Source of the DNA: Psychrobacter sp. MF31
GTDB taxonomy: Bacteria; Pseudomonadota; Gammaproteobacteria; Pseudomonadales; Moraxellaceae
DNA length: 64,000 nt
Reading direction: 5' to 3'
NCBI RefSeq assembly: GCF_012847335.1
Contig: NZ_JABBDX010000005.1
Coordinates: 1 to 64,000 of the forward strand
In this document: positions 16,281-25,443 of the stretch, in pieces
How positions within the stretch are numbered: position 1 is the stretch's first letter
How the letters are laid out: every line of letters starts with the position of its first letter
The notes under the pieces: model-generated
What the model saw: only the letters and a program-made list of their open reading frames with translations
Told to the model about the DNA's origin: nothing
The model's database searches: none
Made by a program: the position numbers and the translations under genes

Positions 16281-17888
16281 TTATAAAAAGACTTGTTTTA
16301 AAATCACAAAGCTGATCGCTGACAAAATTGCAGCAACGGGTAAGGTAATGATCCAAGCCAGCGCAATCGGTTTCATCAGCGCCCAGTTGGTATTTCTATT
16401 AACAATACCAATGCCTAAAACCGCGCCAACTAAAGTATGCGTGCTCGAAATTGGCAACCCTAAAGTTGAAGCTCCCATCACGACCGCAGCAGCAGCAAGC
16501 TCAGCTGAAAATCCAGAAGCAGGATGCATTTCTGCCAAATTGGTGCCGACCGTTTGGATCACCTCTTTACCAATAAACCAAAGCCCAACGATCAAGGCAA
16601 CACCAAACGTCATCATTACTACCGGAGGGACAGCAGCATGCGATGCAATTTGGTTGGTTCGGATCACATCCATAATCGCCGCAAAAGGTCCAACCGCGTT
16701 TGCAATATCATTTGAGCCATGACTAAAGGCAAAGGCTGAGGCGGTAAATACCTGCATCCAGCTAAACATGATAAAGGTCGCTTTGGTCAAGTTTTCTTTG
16801 TGCTTGCCGCGAATGGTTTTGGTATAAATAAAGGTTGCAAGCCAAATTAACGCGCCAACCATTCCCATTATCAGTAGCCCATTAAGGTTGGTCAAGGAGC
16901 TGTTGACATTTTTAATGCCTTTAAAAACTACCATTGAGGTCATCACTACCCCACCAAAGGCGGCGATTAATGGAACCCATTTTTTCAAAGCTTTTAAGGT
17001 ATCAAGGTTTTTGCGCTCATGCTCAAGATCATAAAGATTTTGATAATAGTCAGTTTCTAAATCATCGCGGTCACAGTCTTCATCTTTAAATACTTCTTGG
17101 TCACGAAGCATGGCTGAGGTGTAAGACAGCTGCAAAGACTCAGATAAATTTTCAAAAAACTCTTTGTGGTTTTCTTTAAGGGCGCGTTTGCTTTCTTTTA
17201 GTTCATGAATGTGCGCTTCGGTTTTGTCATTATAATCAATGATGTTCTTTTTGATTTGCGAATATAACACATAAGCCAAGACGCCACCTAATAGCGGTGA
17301 CAATATCCAAGAAATGGCAATTTGACCAATGGTTCCCCAATTGATGGTCGATAGCGCCATTTCACTGCCGCCAACGTTATATCCCAAAACGATTGAGCTG
17401 CCGATAATGCCGCCAATGATGGCATGGGTGGTCGAAACCGGAAGCCCTTTTTTGGTAGCGAACAGTAGCCAAAACGCCGCCGCAATCAATGCTGAGAGCA
17501 TCACATAAATGAAATTGTTGGGAGAAATGCTAAAGCCATCTAAATCAACGATGCCTTTTCGGATGGTGTCGGTCACTTCACTGCCGGCTAAAACCGCGCC
17601 TGACACTTCAAAGATCGCGGCAACAACCAATGCTTGAGTAACGGTTAACGTTCCTGCACCAACAGAGGTGCCAAACGAGTTGGCAACGTCGTTACCGCCA
17701 ATATTGAATGCCATGAAAATACCAAAGGCAGTCGCAATGATGAACAAAAGCGTCTGCTGGTGCAAGGTATAATCAAATCCCCACCATAAAAAATAGCCGG
17801 TCATGCCAATAAGCAGCAGTGCAAAAAAAAGATTAATCCGCATTGAACCGACTTTTTTATCAGTTGACGGCGCGATATTGGTTCCCAT
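16281..17888 (-). CDS. pit: Inorganic phosphate transporter, PiT family
   Basis: Low-affinity phosphate (metal-phosphate):cation symporter of the inner membrane. The two inverted PiT signatures are present: FNIGGNDVANSFGTSVGAG near the N-terminus and FSHGSNDIANAVGPFAAIMD in the second half; each half also has a PVSTTH / PISSTH motif. A charged, coiled-coil-like cytoplasmic segment (roughly 95 residues, IHELKESKRAL ... LYDLEHERKNL) separates them. The ATG at 17888 (535 aa) is preceded by AAGG; an ATG at 17942 would add 18 residues. Its promoter carries a Pho box, and the polyphosphate:AMP phosphotransferase gene lies just upstream, which points to a phosphate/polyphosphate module. Confidence 0.9.
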   Translation of the reverse strand: MGTNIAPSTDKKVGSMRINLFFALLLIGMTGYFLWWGFDYTLHQQTLLFIIATAFGIFMAFNIGGNDVANSFGTSVGAGTLTVTQALVVAAIFEVSGAVLAGSEVTDTIRKGIVDLDGFSISPNNFIYVMLSALIAAAFWLLFATKKGLPVSTTHAIIGGIIGSSIVLGYNVGGSEMALSTINWGTIGQIAISWILSPLLGGVLAYVLYSQIKKNIIDYNDKTEAHIHELKESKRALKENHKEFFENLSESLQLSYTSAMLRDQEVFKDEDCDRDDLETDYYQNLYDLEHERKNLDTLKALKKWVPLIAAFGGVVMTSMVVFKGIKNVNSSLTNLNGLLIMGMVGALIWLATFIYTKTIRGKHKENLTKATFIMFSWMQVFTASAFAFSHGSNDIANAVGPFAAIMDVIRTNQIASHAAVPPVVMMTFGVALIVGLWFIGKEVIQTVGTNLAEMHPASGFSAELAAAAVVMGASTLGLPISSTHTLVGAVLGIGIVNRNTNWALMKPIALAWIITLPVAAILSAISFVILKQVFL

Positions 17889-18003
17889 AGATGGTTTTGC
17901 CTTACATAATCGAAAAAACTTGGATAGATTGGAATTAAGCAATCAAAGCGTTTGATGACTTTGATAAAAATGAAATTTTGCAACCTTTGGCAGTTAAACA
18001 TCA

Positions 18004-18042
18004 GCGCACAATGTGATCTGATCACCAGAATTCGTTGTGCGC
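18004..18042. repeat. Nested inverted repeats at the pit transcription start
   Basis: GCGCACAA (18004-18011) and TTGTGCGC (18035-18042) form an outer pair. Within it GTGATC-T-GATCAC (18013-18025) is a perfect inner palindrome. The structure covers the predicted start region of pit. It could be an operator or a leader hairpin. It resembles a CRP site but has a 5-bp instead of 6-bp centre. Confidence 0.4.
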
Positions 18043-18044
18043 GT

Positions 18045-18078
18045 ATTATATGAAAGAATTATGACTAATTTATGACAA
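18045..18078 (-). promoter_or_regulatory. Pho box and -10 element of pit
   Basis: On the minus strand TTGTCAT (18078-18072), 4 bp, TAGTCAT (18067-18061), 10 bp and TATAAT (18050-18045). PhoB sites are direct CTGTCAT-like heptamers with an 11-bp period, placed 10 bp before the -10 in promoters such as E. coli phoA. The match is close in both sequence and spacing. There is no good -35, as expected for an activator-dependent promoter. Confidence 0.7.
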
Positions 18079-18113
18079 TTAGATGACTTTGAAGATCAGC
18101 TAAAAACTGCTTA

Positions 18114-19823
18114 TTAATTAAGCACTTGCTTTAAATGAATTAGCGCATGATCCAAAACTTGCAAGCGAGCAAGGCGTTTATCATTGGTCGCAATCACGTG
18201 CCAAGGCGCAGCTTTGGTAGTGGTTCTTGCCAGCATGTCCGCCCCTGCCTGAACATAATCGCCCCATTTGTCACGATTGCGCCAATCCTCTTCGGTCAAT
18301 TTATATCGCTTATAAGCCGTTTCTGATCGCGCCTCAAAGCGGGATAATTGCTCATTGTTATCAATGGTCAGCCAAAATTTAAGAACAATGGCGCCTGAAT
18401 TGACAAGATCGGTTTCAAAGCGATTGATCTCACCATAAGCGCGCTGCCAGTCTTTAGGGGGAGTTAAGTTCTCAACGCGCTCAACCAATACTCGACCATA
18501 CCATGAGCGATCAAAGATGGCGATCCGGCTTAGTCGGTCGGTTTGCGCGTTCGGAAGCCGCGTCCAAAACCGCCAAAGATAAGGGTGCTCAAGCTCAAAG
18601 CGCATAGGCGCACCAATATTATAAATTTGATATTCGCGCGGATCGAGCGGCGCCACCAAGCGCTTGATCGCCCCGCCTTTTCCGGCAGCATCCATTCCTT
18701 CAAACACAAAAATGACATGACGACCCTGACGCGCTCGCAGCAGTTTTGCCAACTGAGATTGTTTTTCGGCAAGGGCTTGGTGATAGTCCTCTTTTGTCAG
18801 CGCCGCTTTGCAGTCTTCATTTTTACCGGTTGTCGTTAAAGGCTGATCAAAAATGGCAACAGGAATAAACGGCTTGGCAGTCTCTGCCTCAAATCGCGGC
18901 GATTTAGCAGAAGATTTTGGGTTTTGCAGCGTCTGCTCATCCTCACAGCTGCTTATCAGCGCCGACTGCATGGCATGAAGCACATGATGGCAAAACTGCG
19001 TGGCAGCGTCCTCTTTATCCGTCCCATCAATAATCACCCAATCTTGCTGCTGACGAAGCAGCGCGGCGGCAACTTCATTAAATTGATCTAAAACCGCATC
19101 ATCAAGCCAATCAATTTGGTACAAATAAGTTAAATCCTGAGCGCTCAGCCGCTTTTTTAAGGTGGCTTTATCAATATGAAACCAGCACTTTAATACTTTG
19201 GTGCCATTATTTGACAAATCATTTTCAAAAGCTTGCAGTTCGGTTAATTGCTGCTGAAAATAGCGCTGCCACTGCTCAATGGGCGCTTTATTGGTTAAAT
19301 TGCCCTCGCCAATTTGGCTGATACTGGGATGTTTTTTAGCCAGTCGCATCACTTGATTGAGCAAATCAGCGTACCAGTTGCCAAAATAAATGAGCACATC
19401 GCCATGACGCGGTAAGGCTTTGGTAAAAATCTGCCAAATGGGCTGATTTTTTGCAGGCGGCGCGCCAATAGTTGCCTCAACTTTTAATAATCTTGGGTCA
19501 ACCCATTGCCGAAGCTGGGTGACCGCTGTGCCTTTTCCGGCTTCCTCCATGCCATTGACCAACACCAAAAGTCCCGTTGGCTTAACATTTTCTAACTGCG
19601 CCTCGCGGGTGGCTTGTAGCGCCAATTGAGCTTGAATCAGCGCCACTCGCAACTCCTCTTTATCCATTGAAAAGGCACTTAACGGATTGGGAATGAGCCA
19701 ATCATTCATATCGTTTTTAAAGCGTTGGCTTAAAGTTTTGGTGCTTGCTGCGAGCGTTGACTCAGAAGTTTTGGTGTGATTGGTTGGCGTTAAAGATTCA
19801 GGCGCTGATTTGCTTTTTTTCAT
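18114..19823 (-). CDS. pap: Polyphosphate:AMP phosphotransferase (two-domain PPK2)
   Basis: Transfers phosphate from polyphosphate to AMP, giving ADP. Two PPK2 domains are fused: the first with GMEEAGKGTAVTQLRQWVDP and a degenerate second half, the second with the full set EGMDAAGKGGAIKRLVAPLD, FDRSWYGRVLVERVE and YKRYKLTEEDWRNRDKW. In the two-domain class only the C-terminal copy is catalytically competent, which matches what is seen. The ATG at 19823 (569 aa) has GGACATTAATC before it; an ATG at 19865 would add 14 atypical residues. The product is cytoplasmic. The adjacent pit gene supplies phosphate. Confidence 0.9.
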   Translation of the reverse strand: MKKSKSAPESLTPTNHTKTSESTLAASTKTLSQRFKNDMNDWLIPNPLSAFSMDKEELRVALIQAQLALQATREAQLENVKPTGLLVLVNGMEEAGKGTAVTQLRQWVDPRLLKVEATIGAPPAKNQPIWQIFTKALPRHGDVLIYFGNWYADLLNQVMRLAKKHPSISQIGEGNLTNKAPIEQWQRYFQQQLTELQAFENDLSNNGTKVLKCWFHIDKATLKKRLSAQDLTYLYQIDWLDDAVLDQFNEVAAALLRQQQDWVIIDGTDKEDAATQFCHHVLHAMQSALISSCEDEQTLQNPKSSAKSPRFEAETAKPFIPVAIFDQPLTTTGKNEDCKAALTKEDYHQALAEKQSQLAKLLRARQGRHVIFVFEGMDAAGKGGAIKRLVAPLDPREYQIYNIGAPMRFELEHPYLWRFWTRLPNAQTDRLSRIAIFDRSWYGRVLVERVENLTPPKDWQRAYGEINRFETDLVNSGAIVLKFWLTIDNNEQLSRFEARSETAYKRYKLTEEDWRNRDKWGDYVQAGADMLARTTTKAAPWHVIATNDKRLARLQVLDHALIHLKQVLN

Positions 19824-20035
19824 GATTAATGTCCATATCCATGAGGTGGTGAATGTTTTACCCAATTAATGCTTATTATTATTTTATAAGATTACCATTT
19901 TAATGGCATGATCACGGCAAAACCGTTTGGCAATTGTATTCGCTATCGTTTTATGGTCAGCTGTCCGCTATAATAAGGCGACGCTTTTGTTTGCTTGACT
20001 TGATTTTAATATAAAAAGGATAAAGGATCGTTGCC

Positions 20036-20746
20036 ATGACCGCTTTGACTAACTTACAACAACATTTAGACCGATATTGGGCGCTGCCCTACCATAATGA
20101 CGCGGCGCTTGCAGCAAAGCTTAATGAAGTTCAGTCGTGGCAGCGCGACCGAATCCGAAACACGCATCAAGCACTATTTGCACAGCCTAAAAATCAGCTG
20201 ATGGCAAGCTACTTTTTAACTCAGCTTTATGGCGGCGAAGAGTTCAAATCACTGGCAACGCAATTGGCAAGGATCATCCCTAAAGCCAAAAAACTTGAAA
20301 AGCTGGCAAAAGAGTCGGCGTTTGAAACCGGAAGCCTTGCGGTTCAAGCGGCGATTTTGGCGATTGAGCTGGATATGGATTTGGCACAGTGGTTGTTATC
20401 CCAAGACTTACCGGTAAATCAAGACAACATGCTGGCAGCTTATCGAGCGGTTGACAAAGGGGCTGAGCGTCGCCATCAAATCAATAACTTAAAAGACGTT
20501 TGCTATAAAACGGACAAATATTTAAATTCATTTATGCTTAAAAAAGCGTTTTCTTTGGCAAAAGGCACCGCTTATCGCCGCGGTTATCAGCCGCTTTATG
20601 ACTTTATTGACGCAGGATTTGCCGCCATGAAGCCGCTTAATAGCGTGAGCAGCTTTATTGAGCCGTTTTGCAAAGATGAGCTGACCATTATTGACCAAGT
20701 CCACGATGACAGCCTTGATAATTCGACTGTTTTTAAGGTCGCTTAA
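20036..20746 (+). CDS. FFLEELY-motif family protein, function unknown
   Basis: A 236-aa soluble, mostly helical protein. The opening LQQHLDRYWALPYHNDAALA and WQRDRIRNTHQALFAQ, then LMASYFLTQLYGGEEF, match the family named for its FFLEELY motif (here YFLTQLY), known from Acinetobacter and relatives. No catalytic residues are evident. It ends 38 bp before ubiE and shares its direction, so it may belong to the ubiquinone operon; a helper role there is inference only. An AAGGATAAAGG site precedes the ATG. It is useful as a lineage marker for Moraxellaceae. Confidence 0.65.
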   Translation: MTALTNLQQHLDRYWALPYHNDAALAAKLNEVQSWQRDRIRNTHQALFAQPKNQLMASYFLTQLYGGEEFKSLATQLARIIPKAKKLEKLAKESAFETGSLAVQAAILAIELDMDLAQWLLSQDLPVNQDNMLAAYRAVDKGAERRHQINNLKDVCYKTDKYLNSFMLKKAFSLAKGTAYRRGYQPLYDFIDAGFAAMKPLNSVSSFIEPFCKDELTIIDQVHDDSLDNSTVFKVA

Positions 20747-20784
20747 GTTCATTTTTATAATAAAAACAACATTTAGGATCATTT

Positions 20785-21849
20785 ATGAGCATTTCAAACC
20801 CGTTAAATTCTAATAATCATCATGAAGCATCATCAACAGATAGCCTTCAAAATAAGCTGATCAAAGATAGTATTGACCACAATGAGGCGGTCGTAAAACA
20901 AGCTGCCACTCGTCAAAATACTACGATAGAATCAAATAATGATGACTTTACGCAGGTTGAAGACTTGCCCGTAGGAACACCGCAAGGTCAGCAAAACTTT
21001 ACCGATCAAAGCTTTGATAATAAAAGCTTTGATGGTAACACCAAGCAAAAATCTTCTTTTAATCAACGTGATGACATCCGCAATCCGCATACAGCGGACA
21101 CGGATGGCGATGAAGTCACCCATTTTGGCTATCAGACGGTCAATAAAGCCGAAAAACAAGCTCGCGTTGCCGATGTGTTCACCTCCGTTGCCAAAAAATA
21201 CGACATTATGAATGATTTGATGTCCTTTGGGATTCACAGACTTTGGAAGCGCTTTGCGATCAGCCTATCAGGGGTCAGATCAGGTCAGCACGTTTTGGAT
21301 ATTGCAGGCGGTACGGGCGATTTGGCAAAAGTCTTTAGCCGCGAAGTCGGTCGCCGCGGTCATGTCGTGCTCTCTGACATTAATGCCGCGATGCTTGAGG
21401 TCGGTCGTGAGCGCTTGATTAACGCTGGTTGCAACAACGTTGATTTTATCCTTGCCAATGCTGAAACGCTGGCGCCCTTTGAAGACAATAGCTTTGATTT
21501 AGTTACCATCAGCTTTGGGCTTCGAAACGTCACTGACAAAGATGCCGCGCTCAAATCTATGTTTCGCGTGTTAAAACCCGGTGGTCGATTACTGATTTTA
21601 GAATTTTCTAAACCTGTTTTTGAGCCATTATCCAAAGCTTATGATTTGTACTCATTTACCGCGCTGCCATTGATGGGCAAACTGGTCGCCAACGATTCTG
21701 AAAGTTATCAATATCTTGCCGAATCTATCCGAATGCACCCCAATCAGCAAACGCTCAAGCAAATGATGGAAAATGCCGGCTTTGAAAACTGCGATTATCA
21801 TAACTTAACTGGCGGAATCGTTGCGGTTCATCGCGGCTTTAAAGCCTAG
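20785..21849 (+). CDS. ubiE: Ubiquinone/menaquinone C-methyltransferase with long N-terminal extension
   Basis: SAM-dependent C-methylation of the quinone ring. The UbiE core starts near residue 109 ([20 protein letters not shown]) and shows the motifs [40 protein letters not shown] and [15 protein letters not shown]. The preceding ~108 residues are hydrophilic and low-complexity, rich in Asn, Gln, Ser, Asp and Thr; typical UbiE is about 250 aa and has no such tail. An AGGATC site precedes the ATG at 20785. An internal start cannot be excluded, but no better site was seen. First gene of ubiE-ubiJ-ubiB. Confidence 0.92.
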   Translation: MSISNPLNSNNHHEASSTDSLQNKLIKDSIDHNEAVVKQAATRQNTTIESNNDDFTQVEDLPVGTPQGQQNFTDQSFDNKSFDGNTKQKSSFNQRDDIRNPHTADTDGDEVTHFGYQTVNKAEKQARVADVFTSVAKKYDIMNDLMSFGIHRLWKRFAISLSGVRSGQHVLDIAGGTGDLAKVFSREVGRRGHVVLSDINAAMLEVGRERLINAGCNNVDFILANAETLAPFEDNSFDLVTISFGLRNVTDKDAALKSMFRVLKPGGRLLILEFSKPVFEPLSKAYDLYSFTALPLMGKLVANDSESYQYLAESIRMHPNQQTLKQMMENAGFENCDYHNLTGGIVAVHRGFKA

Positions 21850-21916
21850 CGGCGGTTAATTTTGTTTTATTATTAAAAACAGTTATTAAAAATGGTTATT
21901 AAAAAGGGTTCCTGTG

Positions 21917-22621
21917 ATGCTGACTGTGCTCCTTTTAGCTGGTGCTGAAAAGCTGATTAATTTTGCCATTCAAAGCGATGAAATCACCAAATCTGGACTT
22001 GAGCCGCTTGCTGGCAAAGTGCTTAGATTGAACATGCAGCTTCCCCAGTTGCAACTGGATGTTTTGTTTAATCAAGACCATATCCGCTTTGAGCCGGTAA
22101 CGACGCCAAGTGTGTTTGAAACCAAAGCCCAAAGCGAAGATAGCGATCGGCAAAATGCGTATTTGGCAGCAAATCGAATCGGTTACAGTCAGCCGGATTG
22201 CACCATTTCCGTTGCTAATCCAGCTGAGCTTTTGAACCTTATCCGCGGCGCAGAAGGCAATTTGCCCATTGCTGGCGATTATAAAATATTGATGCAAATT
22301 AAGCAGTTGGTTGCCGGATTTGATCCTGATATTGCAGGTCAGCTAGAGCCGATCATTGGTAAACCTTTAGCCAGTCAGCTGCAATTGGTGATTACTCAGT
22401 TAAAAGGCAATCTTCGGCAAACTGCAAAACGCACCTTTTATGAGGTGAGCGACTGGGCAAATGACGTTGCTGGAGCCGGAGCGCCCGACCCAAGTGATCA
22501 GTCGGAAGCCGATAAGCTCAAGCAGCAGTTGCTACGGCTGCGAGCCGACGTTGAGCGCGAAGAAGCCCGACTTGCCTTGATTAAGGCAAAGCAAGCTGAG
22601 CTTAATCCTCATCAGCCTTAA
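21917..22621 (+). CDS. ubiJ: Ubiquinone biosynthesis accessory factor UbiJ
   Basis: An SCP2-like lipid-binding protein that helps the cytosolic ubiquinone-synthesis complex. Its place between ubiE and ubiB is the strongest support. The N-terminal half carries the SCP2-like strands (VLRLNMQLPQLQLDVLFNQD ... NPAELLNLIRGAEGNLPIAG) and the end is a heptad-like coiled coil (DKLKQQLLRLRADVEREEAR). At 234 aa the length is close to the family's ~200. AAGGG lies 8 bp before the ATG at 21917; an in-frame GTG at 21914 is the alternative. Confidence 0.85.
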   Translation: MLTVLLLAGAEKLINFAIQSDEITKSGLEPLAGKVLRLNMQLPQLQLDVLFNQDHIRFEPVTTPSVFETKAQSEDSDRQNAYLAANRIGYSQPDCTISVANPAELLNLIRGAEGNLPIAGDYKILMQIKQLVAGFDPDIAGQLEPIIGKPLASQLQLVITQLKGNLRQTAKRTFYEVSDWANDVAGAGAPDPSDQSEADKLKQQLLRLRADVEREEARLALIKAKQAELNPHQP

Positions 22622-22646
22622 GTTTTAATGAGAGTACCGATCTGCC

Positions 22647-24305
22647 ATGTTATTATCTCACCGCGCCCGCCTGCTTGAGCTTTGGCGCATTGCTGCCCGC
22701 TACCGCATTGATACCCATTTTCCAATTGAAGAGGCGCCGCAACTTGCGCCTATTGCAAGGCTCATTCGGTTACATCCAAGTGCTTGGGGCAAATCGCATC
22801 AAGATAATGCGGTTAAATTTGCTTTAGAGGACATGGGAACGCTGTTTTTAAAATTGGGTCAGCTGTTATCAACGCGCCGCGATTTGGTGCCGCCTGAGAT
22901 TATTGCTCAGTTGGTTCAGTTGCAAGATAAGGTAAAACCTTTTGATTCAAGCATTGCCATTAGTCAGATTGAAGATAAAAAGTTTGGCTTAGGTGCACCC
23001 CTTCATGAGCTGTTTGCGCGCTTTGATAGTAAGCCGCTTGCAGCAGCCTCCATTGCCCAAGTTCATACGGCAGCGCTCACCGATGGTCGCGAGGTGGTGG
23101 TTAAGGTCGTTCGCCCCGATATCCACAAAGTTATTGTTCAAGATTTTGAATTGCTTCGTGAGCTTGCCAGCTGGCTTTCAGCAAGAATTGAAGCCGCGCG
23201 AGCAGTTCACTTGATTGATATCGTTGAAGATTATCGGCAAGTGATGCTCAATGAGCTTGACTTAACTTTGGAAGCTGATAATACCACCAAAATGCGCGAG
23301 AACTTTTTGGGATCAGCGCTGATGTATGTGCCGGAAGTTTATGAGGCGGCAAAGCAGGTGATGGTCATGGAGCGCATCCAAGGCGTTCCCATTTCACAAA
23401 CGGCGCTGTTTGATAAACTTGGCTATGACCGAGCGGCACTTGCTGAAAAAGGCTTGACCATTTTTTTCACCCAAGTATTTCGCGATAACTTTTTTCATGC
23501 GGATATGCACCCCGGCAACGTGTTTGTTGAAACGCCGCCAGTTGCCACCTTATCGCAAGCAAATCCGCCAAGTATCGGTCATGCGCCGCGCTATATCGGT
23601 CTTGATTGCGCGATTATGGGGTCGCTATCAAAAGACGACCAATTAATTGTGGCGCGGCTATTGCTTGCGGTGATGAATAATAACTTTACCGCGCTTGTCG
23701 ATATCGTCAGCCGCGCCGGTTGGATTCCGCCGAATACTGATAAACACGCCCTGGTTCGCGATATGCGCCGGACGGTTGCTCCCATGGTGCAAAAGTCGAT
23801 CAATGAGATCGATTTTGCCGGTGTGTTAATGCAGATTTTGGACATTGCGCGCCGCCATCACATGAGTATCCCGCCGCAATTGATGCTGCTGCTCAAAACT
23901 TTGGTTCATGTTGAAGGTCTTGGTCGCGATTTGTACCCTGATTTGGACATCTGGTCGCTTGCCAAACCCATTTTAACCGGTTGGGTCAAAGAGCAGCTCG
24001 ACCCTGTTCGCAATTTACAAGCACTTCGTGAACAGTTGCCTGAGCTACTACTTTCCACCACCGACATTCCAAGACTGCTAGATCAAGGATTGCAAAGCCT
24101 TGCGTCACAAGGTTCACGTCAAGATCAACAACTTCGCGAAATTCAACAAATCCGTGCTGACTTACTTAATGATCGCCGCCGCGACTGGGCAGCGATTGCC
24201 GGATTTGGGATTTGTATTACGATTGCCACCCAAGTGATCGCTGTGGTGTCGCCCGTGTTTTATCTGCTGGCGATTTTCTTTGTAATTTGGCGGATGCTTG
24301 CTTAA
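22647..24305 (+). CDS. ubiB: Ubiquinone biosynthesis regulatory kinase-like ATPase
   Basis: Atypical protein-kinase-like ATPase needed for ubiquinone synthesis. The diagnostic KxGQ motif appears as LFLKLGQLLSTRRDLVPPE, the Ala-rich nucleotide loop as LAAASIAQVHTAAL, the catalytic loop as FHADMHPGNVFVE, and the metal motif as GLDCAIMG. Two hydrophobic helices at the C-terminus anchor it in the inner membrane. At 552 aa it has the normal length. It follows ubiJ by 25 bp as the last gene of the operon and converges on ruvB. Confidence 0.95.
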   Translation: MLLSHRARLLELWRIAARYRIDTHFPIEEAPQLAPIARLIRLHPSAWGKSHQDNAVKFALEDMGTLFLKLGQLLSTRRDLVPPEIIAQLVQLQDKVKPFDSSIAISQIEDKKFGLGAPLHELFARFDSKPLAAASIAQVHTAALTDGREVVVKVVRPDIHKVIVQDFELLRELASWLSARIEAARAVHLIDIVEDYRQVMLNELDLTLEADNTTKMRENFLGSALMYVPEVYEAAKQVMVMERIQGVPISQTALFDKLGYDRAALAEKGLTIFFTQVFRDNFFHADMHPGNVFVETPPVATLSQANPPSIGHAPRYIGLDCAIMGSLSKDDQLIVARLLLAVMNNNFTALVDIVSRAGWIPPNTDKHALVRDMRRTVAPMVQKSINEIDFAGVLMQILDIARRHHMSIPPQLMLLLKTLVHVEGLGRDLYPDLDIWSLAKPILTGWVKEQLDPVRNLQALREQLPELLLSTTDIPRLLDQGLQSLASQGSRQDQQLREIQQIRADLLNDRRRDWAAIAGFGICITIATQVIAVVSPVFYLLAIFFVIWRMLA

Positions 24306-24341
24306 TAAGCGTTACATTAAAAGCTCATTTTAAAATTTGCA

Positions 24342-25325
24342 TTAAGCAATTTGGTCAATTGCCATTTGGGTCAATACGCGACCGCGAGCTGTTCTTAACA
24401 CAAAGCCTTGCTGAATTAAATACGGCTCAATCACATCCTCAAGCGTTCCGCGATCTTCTGCCATTGCCGCGGCAATGGCTTCAACGCCCGCTGGTCCCCC
24501 ATCAAAACGCTCATGTAAAATCTCAATATAGCGCCGATCTAAGTGATCCAAACCACGACGATCAACCGCAAGCATATCAAGGGCGCTTGCAGCGATCACT
24601 CCGGTGACTGTACCATCGCCTTTGACTTCAGCGTAATCGCGAACGCGGCGCAGCAAGCGGTTGGCAATCCGTGGCGTTCCACGCGAGCGCCTTGCAATCT
24701 CAAGCGCACCATCTTCACTCATCGGCACGCGCATGAGCCTTGCTGCTCGGCTAACAATGGTGGTCAAATCGGCAATATTATAAAACTCCAAGCGCTGAAC
24801 GATACCAAAGCGATCTCGAAGTGGTGAGGTTAAAAGCCCTGCCCGCGTGGTGGCAGCAACGAGCGTAAATGGTGGCAAATCAAGCTTGATGGATCGCGCC
24901 GCAGGACCTTCACCAATCATAATATCCAGCTGAAAGTCTTCCATTGCCGGATATAAAATCTCTTCAATGACCGGACTTAAGCGGTGAATTTCATCGATAA
25001 AGAGGACATCACCTTCTTCAAGATTGGTCAGCATCGCCGCTAAATCCCCTGCCCGCTCAAGAACAGGACCTGACGTTGATCGCAAATTACCGCCCATCTC
25101 GCGAGCAATGATGTTGGCAAGGGTGGTTTTGCCAAGCCCTGGTGGTCCAAAAATCAAGGTGTGATCAAGCGCTTCATCACGAGCGCGAGCCGCGCCAATA
25201 AACACCTCCATCTGCTCGCGAACTACCGGCTGACCGATATATTCTGCCAAAAGCGAAGGTCGAATATTGGCATCAGGCGCATCCCCAATGCCGGCTTCAG
25301 GATTAATCAATCGGTCTTGCATCAT
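24342..25325 (-). CDS. ruvB: Holliday junction branch migration ATPase
   Basis: AAA+ motor that drives branch migration with RuvA. Walker A is GPPGLGKTT, Walker B FIDEIHRL, and sensor motifs ([38 protein letters not shown]) plus the C-terminal winged helix ([15 protein letters not shown]) are all present. 327 aa is slightly short, with a short N-terminus ([20 protein letters not shown]). It lies downstream of ruvA on the same strand, but a terminator-like hairpin sits between them, so the two may not be strictly co-transcribed. Confidence 0.97.
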   Translation of the reverse strand: MMQDRLINPEAGIGDAPDANIRPSLLAEYIGQPVVREQMEVFIGAARARDEALDHTLIFGPPGLGKTTLANIIAREMGGNLRSTSGPVLERAGDLAAMLTNLEEGDVLFIDEIHRLSPVIEEILYPAMEDFQLDIMIGEGPAARSIKLDLPPFTLVAATTRAGLLTSPLRDRFGIVQRLEFYNIADLTTIVSRAARLMRVPMSEDGALEIARRSRGTPRIANRLLRRVRDYAEVKGDGTVTGVIAASALDMLAVDRRGLDHLDRRYIEILHERFDGGPAGVEAIAAAMAEDRGTLEDVIEPYLIQQGFVLRTARGRVLTQMAIDQIA

Positions 25326-25396
25326 AGCTTAAACCCTAAAATTTGGAAAAATAAAGTTAGCATAACAGATTTGCGCCGGTATTTTTGAGCGCTCAT

Positions 25397-25424
25397 AAAA
25401 AAAGCGACAACGGGTGTCGCTTGA
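25397..25424 (-). terminator. Terminator-like hairpin between ruvA and ruvB
   Basis: AGCGACA (25403-25409) and TGTCGCT (25415-25421) form the stem; on the minus strand seven T follow. It lies 20 bp after the ruvA stop and 72 bp before the ruvB start. Confidence 0.65.
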
Positions 25425-25443
25425 TTTTAACGTAAGTTATAGA

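Noticed and set aside
18012-18026. CRP/Vfr binding site TGTGATCTGATCACC
   Set aside because: The two half-sites are separated by 5 bp rather than the 6 bp of CRP sites; reported only as a palindrome.
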